Source: DATMQA01 sp035566895 (GTDB lineage Bacteria > Verrucomicrobiota > Verrucomicrobiia > Limisphaerales > UBA8199). From it: a DNA stretch of 14,001 bases. The stretch's first letter is position 1. Each line of letters starts with the position of its first letter. The notes beneath the pieces were generated by a model that saw nothing but the letters and a program-made list of their open reading frames with translations, had not been told where the DNA came from and did not search any database. The position numbers and the translations under genes were made by a program. The stretch covers positions 1 through 14,001 of the forward strand of contig DATMQA010000148.1 in assembly GCA_035566895.1 (NCBI GenBank). Direction: 5' to 3'. Of the stretch, positions 1-7,407 are shown one piece after another.

Positions 1-1813
1 TGCAGGAGAGAATGTGGGCAACGTGGTGTTGAACCTGAATGAGGCGAGGGTGGAGGCTTGAGGATGAGGTTGAACCCGGGCCGAATTCTGAACGTTGAAC
101 ATCGAACTTTGAACTTTGAACTGCGGGATCCGGTGCGGCGACTGGAGAATGCCGCTGGGCACGGCTGGGGGCGGGAAAGCCTGCCGAACTCGCAGGCGAG
201 GACACCTGCGCTAAGAGGTCACGGGCGAATTGCGTGGAGAGGTAATCGGGATGCGCGTCGGCAGCGACGATGACCGGCTTCACCTCGTACAATTTCTCGA
301 AATCAGCGATGACACCCCGGAAGGCCTGGCAGGCGCGGTCGTTCTCCAAATCCCCGAGGTGCTGGCTGAGGAAAACCTGTGGTCCGACCGCAAGGGCGAT
401 GGTGTTCTTTAAGTGGGCGCCGACGGCCAGAACCACGCCGGAGGAAACGGGTTTGGGAGGTTTTCGGCGATTTTTGATTTTTGATTTTTGATTTTTGATT
501 TCAGCGGCAAAACTTCTTAGGTCGTCTCCTGCGGAGAGCCGGATCGGGAGCGGGGCGTAGCCGCGGGCGCGGCGGAGGACCAGTTCGCGGCCCGCCATCA
601 GGCGCAGGACCGAGTCGTCCACATGGCGGACGATGGGACGGTTGTGAACGAGGAAGAGGTCGGCGATGGTGCCGAGACGTTCGAGCGCGTCGCGCTCATC
701 GGTGCAGATTGGTTCGTCGCTCAGGTTGCCGCTGGTTGCGACGACCGGAAAATCGAGCAAAGACAGGAGCAGATGGTGCAGGGGGGTGTAGGGGAGCATC
801 ACGCCGAGGTTGGGGTTGCCCGGGGCGAGTGAAGGGGCGAGGCGCGAAACGTGAAGGCGGAGGAGGAGGACAATGGGCGCTTCCGGGGAGCGGAGCAGGC
901 GCGCCTCCGCAGGGAAAACTTTGCAATTGGCTTTGACGGCTTCGAGAGAAGGGAACATGAGGGCGAGAGGTTTTTCCTCGCGATGTTTCAACTCACGCAA
1001 GCGGCGAACGGCTTGCTCATCATGGGCGGCGACCATGAGGTGGAAACCGCCGAGGCCCTTCACCGCGACAATTCTTCCGGCGCGAAAGGCGGCGGCGGCG
1101 GCGGCGATGGGGTCAGCGGTTCCCTTGCCTGCTCCGCCGGCCAGCACATTGCCATGGCGGTCCCAAAGTTCGACGTGCGGGCCGCAAACGGGGCAGGCAT
1201 TGGGCTGAGCGTGGAACCGGCGGTCGAGCGGGTTGTCATATTCGGCCTGGCATTGCGGGCACATGGTGAAGTGTTTCATCGAAGTATTCCCCCGATCATA
1301 GGGAAGGGCCTCGATGATGCTGAAGCGCGGACCGCAATTGGTGCAGTTGGTGAAAGGGTACGAGTGGCGGCGGTCCTGCGGGTCGAATATCTCGCGCAGG
1401 CAATCGGCGCAGGTGGCGATGTCGGGCAGGACAAGGGTGGTTTTGGGGCCGGCGGTTTCGCTGGGGCGAATTTCGAACGTGGAGTAGCCGACCGTATCGA
1501 GCCAGGCGGCCTCAAGGCTGTGGAGGGAACTGCGCGGAGGTTTTTCCTTTTCGAGGCGCAGCAGGAACTGTTCGAGATTGGAGGGCGGGCCTTCAACCTC
1601 GATGAAAACACCCTGGGCGGAGTTGTTGACCCAGCCCTTCAAGCGCAGCTCGCCGGCCAGGCGGAACACGAATGGACGGAAGCCGACACCCTGAACGGCG
1701 CCGTGGATGGAAAGCTTGAGCCGTTTGGTCGAGGGAAGCTTCAATCCAATCGGACGCACGATTCCATTTTGCGATAGGTGAATCGCATACGGTCCACGGT
1801 CAGTTCGACTCAC
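1..1813 (-). CDS. hypF: Carbamoyltransferase HypF ([NiFe]-hydrogenase maturation), C-terminus beyond left edge
   Basis: HypF makes the carbamoyl group that HypE turns into the cyanide ligands of the [NiFe]-hydrogenase active site; it is cytoplasmic. The frame is open for 604 codons and leaves the window in the Kae1-like domain. Seen in order: acylphosphatase domain with GAVQGVGFRPFV (residues 38-49); zinc fingers C135/C138, C157/C160, C185/C188, C207/C210 with the HypF spacing 2-18-2-24-2-18-2; YrdC-like domain (about 235-420) with KGLGGFHL; Kae1-like domain from about 460 (VGAHLKNT), reaching the metal motif H596-HVA-H600. I chose GTG at 1813 because it overlaps the upstream stop as GTGA; an in-frame GTG at 1759 is the alternative and gives an N-terminus nearer the usual length. 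Odd: two low-complexity segments absent from typical HypF, at about residues 438-449 and 535-585, are encoded by repeat-like DNA. Family assignment is very secure. Confidence 0.93.
   Translation of the reverse strand, partial: MSRTDRGPYAIHLSQNGIVRPIGLKLPSTKRLKLSIHGAVQGVGFRPFVFRLAGELRLKGWVNNSAQGVFIEVEGPPSNLEQFLLRLEKEKPPRSSLHSLEAAWLDTVGYSTFEIRPSETAGPKTTLVLPDIATCADCLREIFDPQDRRHSYPFTNCTNCGPRFSIIEALPYDRGNTSMKHFTMCPQCQAEYDNPLDRRFHAQPNACPVCGPHVELWDRHGNVLAGGAGKGTADPIAAAAAAFRAGRIVAVKGLGGFHLMVAAHDEQAVRRLRELKHREEKPLALMFPSLEAVKANCKVFPAEARLLRSPEAPIVLLLRLHVSRLAPSLAPGNPNLGVMLPYTPLHHLLLSLLDFPVVATSGNLSDEPICTDERDALERLGTIADLFLVHNRPIVRHVDDSVLRLMAGRELVLRRARGYAPLPIRLSAGDDLRSFAAEIKNQKSKIKNRRKPPKPVSSGVVLAVGAHLKNTIALAVGPQVFLSQHLGDLENDRACQAFRGVIADFEKLYEVKPVIVAADAHPDYLSTQFARDLLAQVSSPASSAGFPAPSRAQRHSPVAAPDPAVQSSKFDVQRSEFGPGSTSSSSLHPRLIQVQHHVAHILSC
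88..122. repeat. Heptamer array TTGAACT, 5 units, inside hypF
   Basis: Five consecutive 7-mers (ctgaacg, ttgaaca, tcgaact, ttgaact, ttgaact). The array lies within hypF and is read on the minus strand as part of an extra segment before the VQHHVAH motif. Confidence 0.85.
469..501. repeat. Heptamer array GATTTTT, 4.7 units, inside hypF
   Basis: Four exact GATTTTT units followed by GATTT. Read on the minus strand in the hypF frame it gives the lysine/asparagine-rich stretch IKNQKSKIKN, placed in the linker between the YrdC-like and Kae1-like domains. Confidence 0.88.
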
Positions 1814-2316
1814 AGACCCATCCGGCTCAACTCACCTTCGAGAGTCACCTGGAATTGCTGCAGGTCAGCGGGAGTCGGCCGGTAGCCAGTCTGCTGGGGC
1901 GCCAGGCCCAGCCGGCCGGTCTGGTCGATGTACCATCCGGCCTGCTGTCCATCACTGAAAGTGACCTGGCCGCTGACCACGGCGCCCGGCCGGGCGATTT
2001 GATCGACCGAGACGGAGACACCGCCCGACGGAGCGCCCGGTGCAGGTGGTGTGGGGGCGCCGGCTGGTCCAGTCGCGGCCAGCCGGCCGGCAGTGGCGGG
2101 AGGGGCCGCCGGCGCGCTCAAGGGCGACGCCGCGGCAGGCTTGGGCCGCTCCACATCTTTGGGCACCAGCTTAAGATCGTCCACGAGCAGCCGCACTTCC
2201 ATATAAGTCAGGCCCAAGCCCAACTCCGAGGCCATCCGATTTTGGATTTCGGAGAGTTTCAGCCCTTGCTTAATCCATTCAGCCACTTTTTTCCGTTGTG
2301 CCTCATCCAGGTTCAT
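1810..2316 (-). CDS. Small conserved protein with helical N-terminus and Pro/Ala-rich linker; function unknown
   Basis: The product from ATG 2316 is 168 aa. Residues 1-55 look helical and well ordered, starting MNLDEAQRKKVAEWIKQGL and including LTYMEVRLLVDDL. A Pro/Ala/Gly-rich linker (about 58-100) follows, then a compact C-terminal part, probably beta-rich, with SVSVDQIARPG and VTFSDGQQAGWYIDQTGRLG. I recall similar proteins in Verrucomicrobiota but know no function. No signal peptide or membrane segment is visible. In-frame starts at 2367 (ATG) and 2370 (GTG) would add 17-18 residues that do not look conserved; I prefer 2316 because the ordered helix begins there, although its ribosome-binding site is poor. 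The stop overlaps the GTG start of hypF, so translational coupling is likely and a link to hydrogenase maturation is possible but unproven. Confidence 0.75.
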   Translation of the reverse strand: MNLDEAQRKKVAEWIKQGLKLSEIQNRMASELGLGLTYMEVRLLVDDLKLVPKDVERPKPAAASPLSAPAAPPATAGRLAATGPAGAPTPPAPGAPSGGVSVSVDQIARPGAVVSGQVTFSDGQQAGWYIDQTGRLGLAPQQTGYRPTPADLQQFQVTLEGELSRMGL

Positions 2317-2449
2317 AATTCGCAGCGTGTGGTTCGCGGTATGCTTTGTGCAACCCTTTTCGGGCATCACCTTAACGCAGCCTCCGCCGAACGCACAGGG
2401 AAAAGTTTGTTTCGGGGAGCATTCCTCAAGGCCTCCCGTCTAACGGGGT

Positions 2450-4819
2450 ATGAAACGTTTGATTTGCTGTTCGGTTTTGCTGGCGTTGTTAGGCGCGCTT
2501 TCACCCGCTCGGGCCGCCGGGCTGATTCTGGTTGAAGACTCCTCGTGGTGGCCAGGCCCAAACCCGCCGCATCCCATGCCGCCGCCCTGGCAACCGCGCC
2601 CCTTTCCGCCGCGGTATCAGCCGCACCTGTTCGCCCCGCTGGAAGTCAACTCCGTCCGGGTCAATACCCGGATCACCGACCAGATCGCCGTGACCGCGGT
2701 GGACCAGGAATTCTACAATCCCAACCCGACGCGTCTGGAAGGCACCTTTGTTTTTCCCATTCCCAAGGGCGCTCACTTGGATAAGTTCAAGATGGATATC
2801 GATGGCAGACCGGTCGAAGCCGAGTTGCTCTCCGCCGACAAGGCCCGCCATATTTATGAGGACATCGTCCGCAAACTCAAAGATCCGGCCCTGCTCGAAT
2901 ACGCCGGTCGCGATGTGTTCAAGGTCCGCATTTTCCCCATCGAGCCAAACAGCAAGAAACACATTCATCTCTCCTACACTCAACTCCTCCGGGCTGATGA
3001 GGGTTTGATTAGCTATGTCCTGCCGCTCAACACGGAGAAATTTTCGTGCCGCCCGATCAAAAGCGTCAGCGTGAAAGTCGAGCTCGAGAGCCCGCGCGCG
3101 CTCAAATCCATTTATTCGCCCAGCCATTCGGTCGAGGTCAGACGTGAGGGCCCCAACCGCGCCACCGTTGGCTACGAAGCCAGCGAGGCGCAGCCGGATG
3201 CGGATTTTGCGCTCTACTTCGCGCCGGAGAAAGATGAGCTAGGCGTCAATCTCCTGGCTCACAAGTCCAGCGGCGAGGACGGCTATTTTCTGCTGCTCGC
3301 CTCGCCCGGGGTCGATGTAAAGGAAAAACAGGTCATTCTTAAAGATGTTGTCTTTGTCCTGGATACCTCCGGCTCGATGGCCGGTAAAAAACTCGATCAG
3401 GCCAAAAAGGCGCTCGATTTCTGCCTCGAAAACCTCAATGACGGCGACCGGTTCGAAATCCTGCGCTTTTCGACCGAGGTCGAGCCGCTCTTCAACAAGC
3501 TGATGGAAGCCAGCCGGCAAAACCGCGCCCAGGCCGAATCCTTCGTCAAAGACCTTAAGCCGATCGGCGCCACGGCTATTGATGAGGCATTGAGGCAGGC
3601 GCTCAATCTCCAGAGCCGCAGATTAGAGGCCAAAGAAGCACCCGGAAAGGAGAGCGCCGTTTCTACGAGTCGGCCGTTCGTCGTCATCTTTCTCACCGAC
3701 GGCCAGCCCACCATCGGCACGACGGACCCGGACCAAATCGTCTCGAACGTGAAGCGAAACACCGACGGCCGGACCCGCATCTTCTGCTTTGGGATTGGCA
3801 CGGACGTCAACACGCACCTGCTCGATAAAATCACCGAAGAAACCCGTGCTTTCAGCCAGTACGTCCTGCCTGAGGAAGACCTGGAAGTGAAAGTCTCGAG
3901 CTTCTTTTCCAAAATCAAAGAGCCGGTCCTGGCCAATCCCACGCTGGAATTCACCGGCGGTATCCATGCGAGCAAACTTTATCCCTCACCGCTGCCCGAC
4001 CTTTTCAAAGGCGAGCAGCTCGTGCTGGTGGGCCGTTATTCCGGCCATGGAGATTCCGCCGTGGTTGTGGAGGGCGCCGTCAACGGCGCTACGCGAAAAT
4101 TTACCTTTGAAGTGAAGTTCCCGGAGGATTCCTCCGACAACGACTTTATCCCGCGCCTCTGGGCCACTCGCCGCGTCGGTTACTTGCTCGACGAAATCCG
4201 TCTCCATGGTGAAAATTCCGAATTGCGCGACGAGGTCACCGAACTCGCCCGCAAATATGGCATCGTCACGCCTTATACGGCTTACCTGATCGTCGAAGAC
4301 GAAACCCGTCGCCAAGTGCCGGCGGCGGTGCGCTCGCTCCAGCAATTTGATAAGGACTCCGGCGCCCGCGGTGAAGCGGTGCAGGCCTGGAACAGCTTCC
4401 GGCTTGATGCAGTGGGGGAGACTGGTGTGGCCGGCGCGCGTTCCGGCCTGGCACTCAAATCTGCCAATGCTCCCGGGCTCGCGACCGCGGGCGGGGCGAT
4501 GGCGTATGAGCACGCCTACGGATTGCGCGCGCCGGACGGCCGCGCCCAGGCCGCTCTGGCGGACGATAGCAAGGCCCGCCTTGTCCAATATTCACAGCAA
4601 TCACAATTCGTCTCGGGCAGGACTTTCTTCCAAAACGAGAAACAGTGGATTGATGCGGCTGTTCAAAAGGCGGCGAAGGCGAACCGAGTCCGCCTGCAAT
4701 TTGGTTCTTCGGAGTATTTTGACTTCCTGGCCAGTCATCCCAAGGCTTCGGCCTGGCTGGCGTTGGGGCAGAATGTGCAGTTTGTGCTGGAGAACACCGT
4801 TTACGAGATTTACGAGTGA
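2450..4819 (+). CDS. Secreted VIT domain / von Willebrand factor A domain protein
   Basis: The product has 789 aa. A signal peptide is plain: MKRLICCSVLLALLGALSPA, then an RAAG cleavage region. Residues about 30-62 are Pro/Trp-rich (many PP and PR). A VIT domain follows (about 64-182; LEGTFVFPIPKGAHLDKF, SKKHIHLSYTQLL). The vWA domain (about 298-490) keeps the whole metal-ion-dependent adhesion site: D305-T-S307-G-S309, T375 in GATAIDEAL and D417 in FLTDGQP. The end of the core carries KYGIVTPYTAYLIVEDE, and the C-terminus (about 700-789) has the family's closing segment with GRTFF...W and FDFLASHPKASAWLALGQNV. Proteins with this order (inter-alpha-trypsin-inhibitor-like) are exported and thought to bind proteins or cations; no enzyme activity is implied. 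The start is fixed by the signal peptide; the leader just before it can form a small CCCGT/ACGGG hairpin. Confidence 0.92.
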   Translation: MKRLICCSVLLALLGALSPARAAGLILVEDSSWWPGPNPPHPMPPPWQPRPFPPRYQPHLFAPLEVNSVRVNTRITDQIAVTAVDQEFYNPNPTRLEGTFVFPIPKGAHLDKFKMDIDGRPVEAELLSADKARHIYEDIVRKLKDPALLEYAGRDVFKVRIFPIEPNSKKHIHLSYTQLLRADEGLISYVLPLNTEKFSCRPIKSVSVKVELESPRALKSIYSPSHSVEVRREGPNRATVGYEASEAQPDADFALYFAPEKDELGVNLLAHKSSGEDGYFLLLASPGVDVKEKQVILKDVVFVLDTSGSMAGKKLDQAKKALDFCLENLNDGDRFEILRFSTEVEPLFNKLMEASRQNRAQAESFVKDLKPIGATAIDEALRQALNLQSRRLEAKEAPGKESAVSTSRPFVVIFLTDGQPTIGTTDPDQIVSNVKRNTDGRTRIFCFGIGTDVNTHLLDKITEETRAFSQYVLPEEDLEVKVSSFFSKIKEPVLANPTLEFTGGIHASKLYPSPLPDLFKGEQLVLVGRYSGHGDSAVVVEGAVNGATRKFTFEVKFPEDSSDNDFIPRLWATRRVGYLLDEIRLHGENSELRDEVTELARKYGIVTPYTAYLIVEDETRRQVPAAVRSLQQFDKDSGARGEAVQAWNSFRLDAVGETGVAGARSGLALKSANAPGLATAGGAMAYEHAYGLRAPDGRAQAALADDSKARLVQYSQQSQFVSGRTFFQNEKQWIDAAVQKAAKANRVRLQFGSSEYFDFLASHPKASAWLALGQNVQFVLENTVYEIYE

Positions 4820-4865
4820 ACCAGGGGAGCGCTTGCATTCCGTGCGCTTGGCTGCATCTTACAGC

Positions 4866-4893
4866 GGACCGAACCGGTCCGGCACGAGCCGGA
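4866..4893. repeat. Two adjacent small palindromes between the vWA and DUF5069 genes
   Basis: GGACCG-AAC-CGGTCC is followed with a 3-bp overlap by TCCGGC-ACGA-GCCGGA. The two hairpins are mutually exclusive. There is no T-run, so an intrinsic terminator is unlikely; a transcript-processing or attenuation hairpin is possible. Confidence 0.45.
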
Positions 4894-4919
4894 TTCGCAA
4901 GGCACTCACAAACTCAAAC

Positions 4920-4926
4920 GGAAAGG
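4920..4926 (+). promoter_or_regulatory. Ribosome-binding site deciding the start of the DUF5069 gene
   Basis: GGAAAGG lies 6 bp before ATG 4933. It supports this start over the in-frame ATG at 4816, which lies inside the end of the upstream gene. Confidence 0.75.
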
Positions 4927-4932
4927 CAATTT

Positions 4933-5385
4933 ATGGCTGGGAATAATTCTCCTGATTTAACCAAACGTCCGCCGCGCAGCCCGCGCGTACGTCTGGGCGG
5001 TTACGTCATCCTGCCGCGGATGTTGGACAAAGGCCGAGCGACGGTTGCCGGCAAACACGGCGAATACCATTACGCCTGCCCAATGGACCAGCGCTTCCTG
5101 GATTTCGCCGGCATTGATGCTGAAGCGCTCAAAAAGCAGCTCGCGACCGGCAAAGGCGATAACGAAACTCTCGGTTGGATTCAAAAGAGCGCGAAGAACA
5201 AACACTCGGAGGCGGAAATCGCCTCGTGGTCGGCTTACGCCGAGCAGCGTGCGCCCTCGGACGCCGAATCGCGCGCTTATTTCAACGAACTTCACTCCAA
5301 AGCCGCGCCCAAACGCGAGGACATCGTGACCTGGTTCGACCTGCTCGACGTGGATGATTACGTGAGCTTCGGTGGACAGCCGTAG
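4933..5385 (+). CDS. DUF5069 domain protein, function unknown
   Basis: The product has 150 aa. It matches my memory of the DUF5069 family along its whole length: SPRVRLGGYVILPRMLDKGR near the N-terminus, then AGKHGEYHYACPMDQRFLDF, a helical middle (WIQKSAKNKHSEAEIASWSA) and a closing segment ending TWFDLLDVDDYVSFGG. No signal peptide or membrane segment is seen, so it should be cytoplasmic. The biochemical role of the family is unknown to me. It follows the vWA gene on the same strand after a 113-bp gap holding two small palindromes, so it may be expressed separately. Its stop lies 11 bp from the end of the converging esterase relic. The start is supported by a good GGAAAGG. Confidence 0.88.
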   Translation: MAGNNSPDLTKRPPRSPRVRLGGYVILPRMLDKGRATVAGKHGEYHYACPMDQRFLDFAGIDAEALKKQLATGKGDNETLGWIQKSAKNKHSEAEIASWSAYAEQRAPSDAESRAYFNELHSKAAPKREDIVTWFDLLDVDDYVSFGGQP

Positions 5386-5396
5386 GGCCTCCGACT

Positions 5397-5944
5397 CTAT
5401 TTGAGCTGCTTGTCCGCAAAGTCCATGAACACCCGCCAGTCGTCGGGGGTCATGGAATGCTTGCCTTCGCGATGGTAATAACCCAGCCGGCTGGCAACTA
5501 ATTGGCGCGGCCCTGGCATCTCTTTAGCCTCCACTCCTTCCACCCCCAAGAACCGATAAACGGGGTCCGCCGCCTGGAGCACCTCGAACTGGCCAGCCGG
5601 GTTCGCCCATTGGTCGCCGTCCGCCGCCGAGAACAACACCGGGCGCGGGGCGCAAAGGGCCAAAAGACAGTTCTGATCGAAGGGCAGCCGGTCCGGCGCG
5701 TCGTTGAACTGTTTGAATTGGGCGTATAATGCTGAAAGAGCAATTTCAGTTCAGGCCGGCGCTGGTTAAACCATTGTGCCCGGGTCGTGACTCGACCGCC
5801 ATCGAGCATGGTGAGAGGGTTGGGGAGCGCTTCCTGGCGTGGCAGGGTGGACACTTCAGGAAACAAAGGGCCTGCGGCAGGGGTCGCACAACCCGGGAGG
5901 AGGAGAAGGGACAGGGCAACGGTGAACTGGGGCCTGAGATTCAT
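5397..5944 (-). pseudogene. Remnant of a CE15-type glucuronoyl esterase-like lipoprotein (internal deletion and frame change)
   Basis: Two frames carry the two ends of one protein. The first, from ATG 5944, has a lipoprotein signal peptide (VALSLLLLPGC lipobox), then LPNPLTMLDGGRVTTRAQWF and NQRRPELKLLFQHY, the usual start of the CE15 esterase fold. Near 5715-5735 homology jumps to another frame reading QFKQFNDAPDRLPFDQNCLL, ALCAPRPVLF, DGDQWANPAGQFEVLQAADP and, at the end, GKHSMTPDDWRVFMDFADK, the C-terminal region with the catalytic His. An intact enzyme of this family has about 400 residues. Here the middle, including the nucleophile-Ser motif, is missing, so some 200 or more codons were lost. 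CE15 enzymes cleave ester links between lignin and glucuronoxylan. The family call is from memory of its motifs; a related alpha/beta-hydrolase esterase is the alternative. A disrupted gene is much more likely than two real small genes. Confidence 0.7.
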
Positions 5945-6238
5945 AGGTCGGTTTTGCCGGCCTGGTTCGGATAGCCAGCTTCCACACTCATTAGCCGAAT
6001 CGGTGAAGCCGAACAATCCAAAAAGTGGGGAACCAACTCTCATGCCGAAGCATCCTAATTATGAATGAACGAAAATCCGATTTACCCTCACCTGGTCTAG
6101 CCCCACCCTCCCCCCTCGTAACCCCAGGGGGAGAGTGACCGGGTGAGGGGCCCCTTTCTTCAATCCGAAGGCCGAAAGAAATCCGAAACTCGAACCACCA
6201 CGGCGCGAGGGCGTTTTTCGGATTTCGGCCTTCGGATT
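5945..6238. other. Gene-free stretch between the esterase relic and argC, holding two palindromic elements
   Basis: No coding region is convincing here. The right half is filled by a nested palindrome (6085-6150) and a heptamer-built inverted repeat (6165-6240), listed separately. The left part (5945-6084) shows nothing I recognise; the frame open on the minus strand through it is an upstream extension of the esterase relic. Confidence 0.6.
6085..6150. repeat. Nested REP-like palindrome (CCCTCACC ... GGTGAGGG)
   Basis: Outer arms CCCTCACC (6085-6092) and GGTGAGGG (6143-6150) enclose inner arms CTCCCCC (6108-6115) and GGGGGAG (6128-6134). The CCCTCACC/CTCCCC...GGGGAG/GGTGAGGG pattern resembles a dispersed palindromic element I recall from many bacterial genomes. 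It is not attached to any visible gene. Confidence 0.7.
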
Positions 6239-6240
6239 TT
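6165..6240. repeat. Inverted repeat made of TTCGGAT-type heptamers at the 3' end of argC
   Basis: The left arm begins AATCCGAAGGCCGAAA (about 6164-6192). The right arm (about 6212-6240) reads TTCGGAT, TTCGGCC, TTCGGAT in direct heptamers and is nearly its reverse complement, with a 2-bp indel. It ends exactly at the argC stop codon. The transcript would fold into a long hairpin that could stop or protect the argC mRNA 3' end; there is no clean T-tract. Confidence 0.75.
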
Positions 6241-7297
6241 ACATGAGCCCCGCGATTTCGGGCCAGCCGCACATAAGATTCAGGCTTTGGACCGCCTGGC
6301 CGCTGGCACCTTTAACCAGGTTGTCTTCAGCGCTGATCACAATCAGCCGGCCGGTGCGCGGGTCGAGCCGCCAGGCGATTTCGATTACGTTCGTGCCGAC
6401 GACATTCTTCGTGTCGGGCAGAGCCTTGCCCTCGAGCAGGCGCACGAACGGTTCGCTCCCATAGGCCGCCTGGTAAGTCGCGGCGATCTTTTCGCCCCAT
6501 TCGCTGAGGGCCCCGGCTGCGGGTTTTTGCGCGGGGCTCAGGTAAAGCGTGGTGAGAATCCCGCGATTCACCGGGATCAGGTGCGGGGTAAATTGAAGGA
6601 CCACCTGGTGGCCCGCCGCCAGCGAAAGTTCCTGCTCGATTTCCGAAAGGTGCCGGTGCCTGGGCAGGCCGTACGGACGTACGCTTTCGTTGCACTCGAC
6701 AAACAGGTAATCAGTCTCGGCCTTGCGCCCGGCACCGCTAACCCCGCTAAGCGAGTCGGCGATAATACCGGAAGTTTGGACCAGCCCCGCCTTCAGCAAG
6801 GGAATGAGAGCCAGCAAAATGCTGGTCGGGTAGCATCCGGGCGAAGCGACCAGCGAGGCGGTTTTGATCTGGGCCCGATAGATTTCCGGCAACCCATAAA
6901 CGGCCTGGGCCAGCAAGTCCGGAGCCGGATGCTCGTGAGCGTAGAATTCTTTATAAACCGCAGCGCTCTTCACTCGAAAATCGGCGCTCAGGTCAATAAC
7001 CTGGCAACCGAGCTGGAGCAGGGGCACCGCAAATTCCGCCGCCACTCCGTGAGGCAACGCCAGGAAGACCACTTGCGCCTGTTTGGCCAGCAAGTCGGCC
7101 CTGGGTTCGCTAAAATGCAGCCTGCGCGCTCCTGGATGATGGGCGAATCTTGGAAAGACCTGCGCCAGCGTCTGGCCGGCGTATTGGCGCGAAGTGACGG
7201 CTGTCAACTCCGCGTGGGGATGGTTTAGCAACAACCGAACCAATTCCTCGCCGGAATAGCCGGAGGCGCCAACGATGGCTACTTTTGCCGTTTTCAT
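6239..7297 (-). CDS. argC: N-acetyl-gamma-glutamyl-phosphate reductase
   Basis: ArgC catalyses the NADPH-dependent reduction of N-acetylglutamyl 5-phosphate to the semialdehyde, the third step of arginine (ornithine) synthesis; cytoplasmic. The 352-aa length is typical. Seen: Rossmann nucleotide-binding loop VAIVGASGYSGEEL (residues 6-19), FLALPHG (78-84), the catalytic cysteine C155 in ASPGCYPTS, GVSGAGRKA (185-193) and the conserved-His segment PRHRHLSEIEQE (about 212-223). It lies downstream of rplM-rpsI on the same strand, an order I recall from other phyla, but a strong terminator and an octamer array separate it from rpsI, so it probably has its own promoter or depends on read-through. 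Only a weak TGAGA precedes the start because the repeat array occupies the leader. The stop is inside a long inverted repeat. Confidence 0.96.
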   Translation of the reverse strand: MKTAKVAIVGASGYSGEELVRLLLNHPHAELTAVTSRQYAGQTLAQVFPRFAHHPGARRLHFSEPRADLLAKQAQVVFLALPHGVAAEFAVPLLQLGCQVIDLSADFRVKSAAVYKEFYAHEHPAPDLLAQAVYGLPEIYRAQIKTASLVASPGCYPTSILLALIPLLKAGLVQTSGIIADSLSGVSGAGRKAETDYLFVECNESVRPYGLPRHRHLSEIEQELSLAAGHQVVLQFTPHLIPVNRGILTTLYLSPAQKPAAGALSEWGEKIAATYQAAYGSEPFVRLLEGKALPDTKNVVGTNVIEIAWRLDPRTGRLIVISAEDNLVKGASGQAVQSLNLMCGWPEIAGLM

Positions 7298-7302
7298 ATT
7301 CT

Positions 7303-7354
7303 CAGGTTGTCAGATTGTCACGTTCTCAGGTTGTCAGGTTGCGAGCTTATCAGG
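7303..7354. repeat. Octamer array CAGGTTGT in the argC leader
   Basis: Units CAGGTTGT, CAGATTGT, CACGTTCT, CAGGTTGT, CAGGTTGC and GAGCTTAT, then CAGG, follow one another without gaps. The array begins 5 bp before the argC ATG, so it forms the 5' leader of that gene and displaces a normal ribosome-binding site. Confidence 0.8.
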
Positions 7355-7407
7355 CCATTGCCCGCGTCCGCCCTGGCAGGTTGATAATCTGAAACTTTGA
7401 TAACCAG

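Noticed and set aside
2..61. Plus-strand open end at the left edge that looks like a C-terminus
   Set aside because: The minus strand at the same place reads IQVQHHVAHILSC in frame with the whole hypF; the plus reading is its shadow.
851..1777. Long plus-strand open frame of 308 codons
   Set aside because: It is exactly antisense, codon for codon, to the HypF zinc-finger and YrdC region and has no recognisable motif.
6143..7228. Plus-strand frame of 361 codons
   Set aside because: It is antisense to argC, which has all family motifs.
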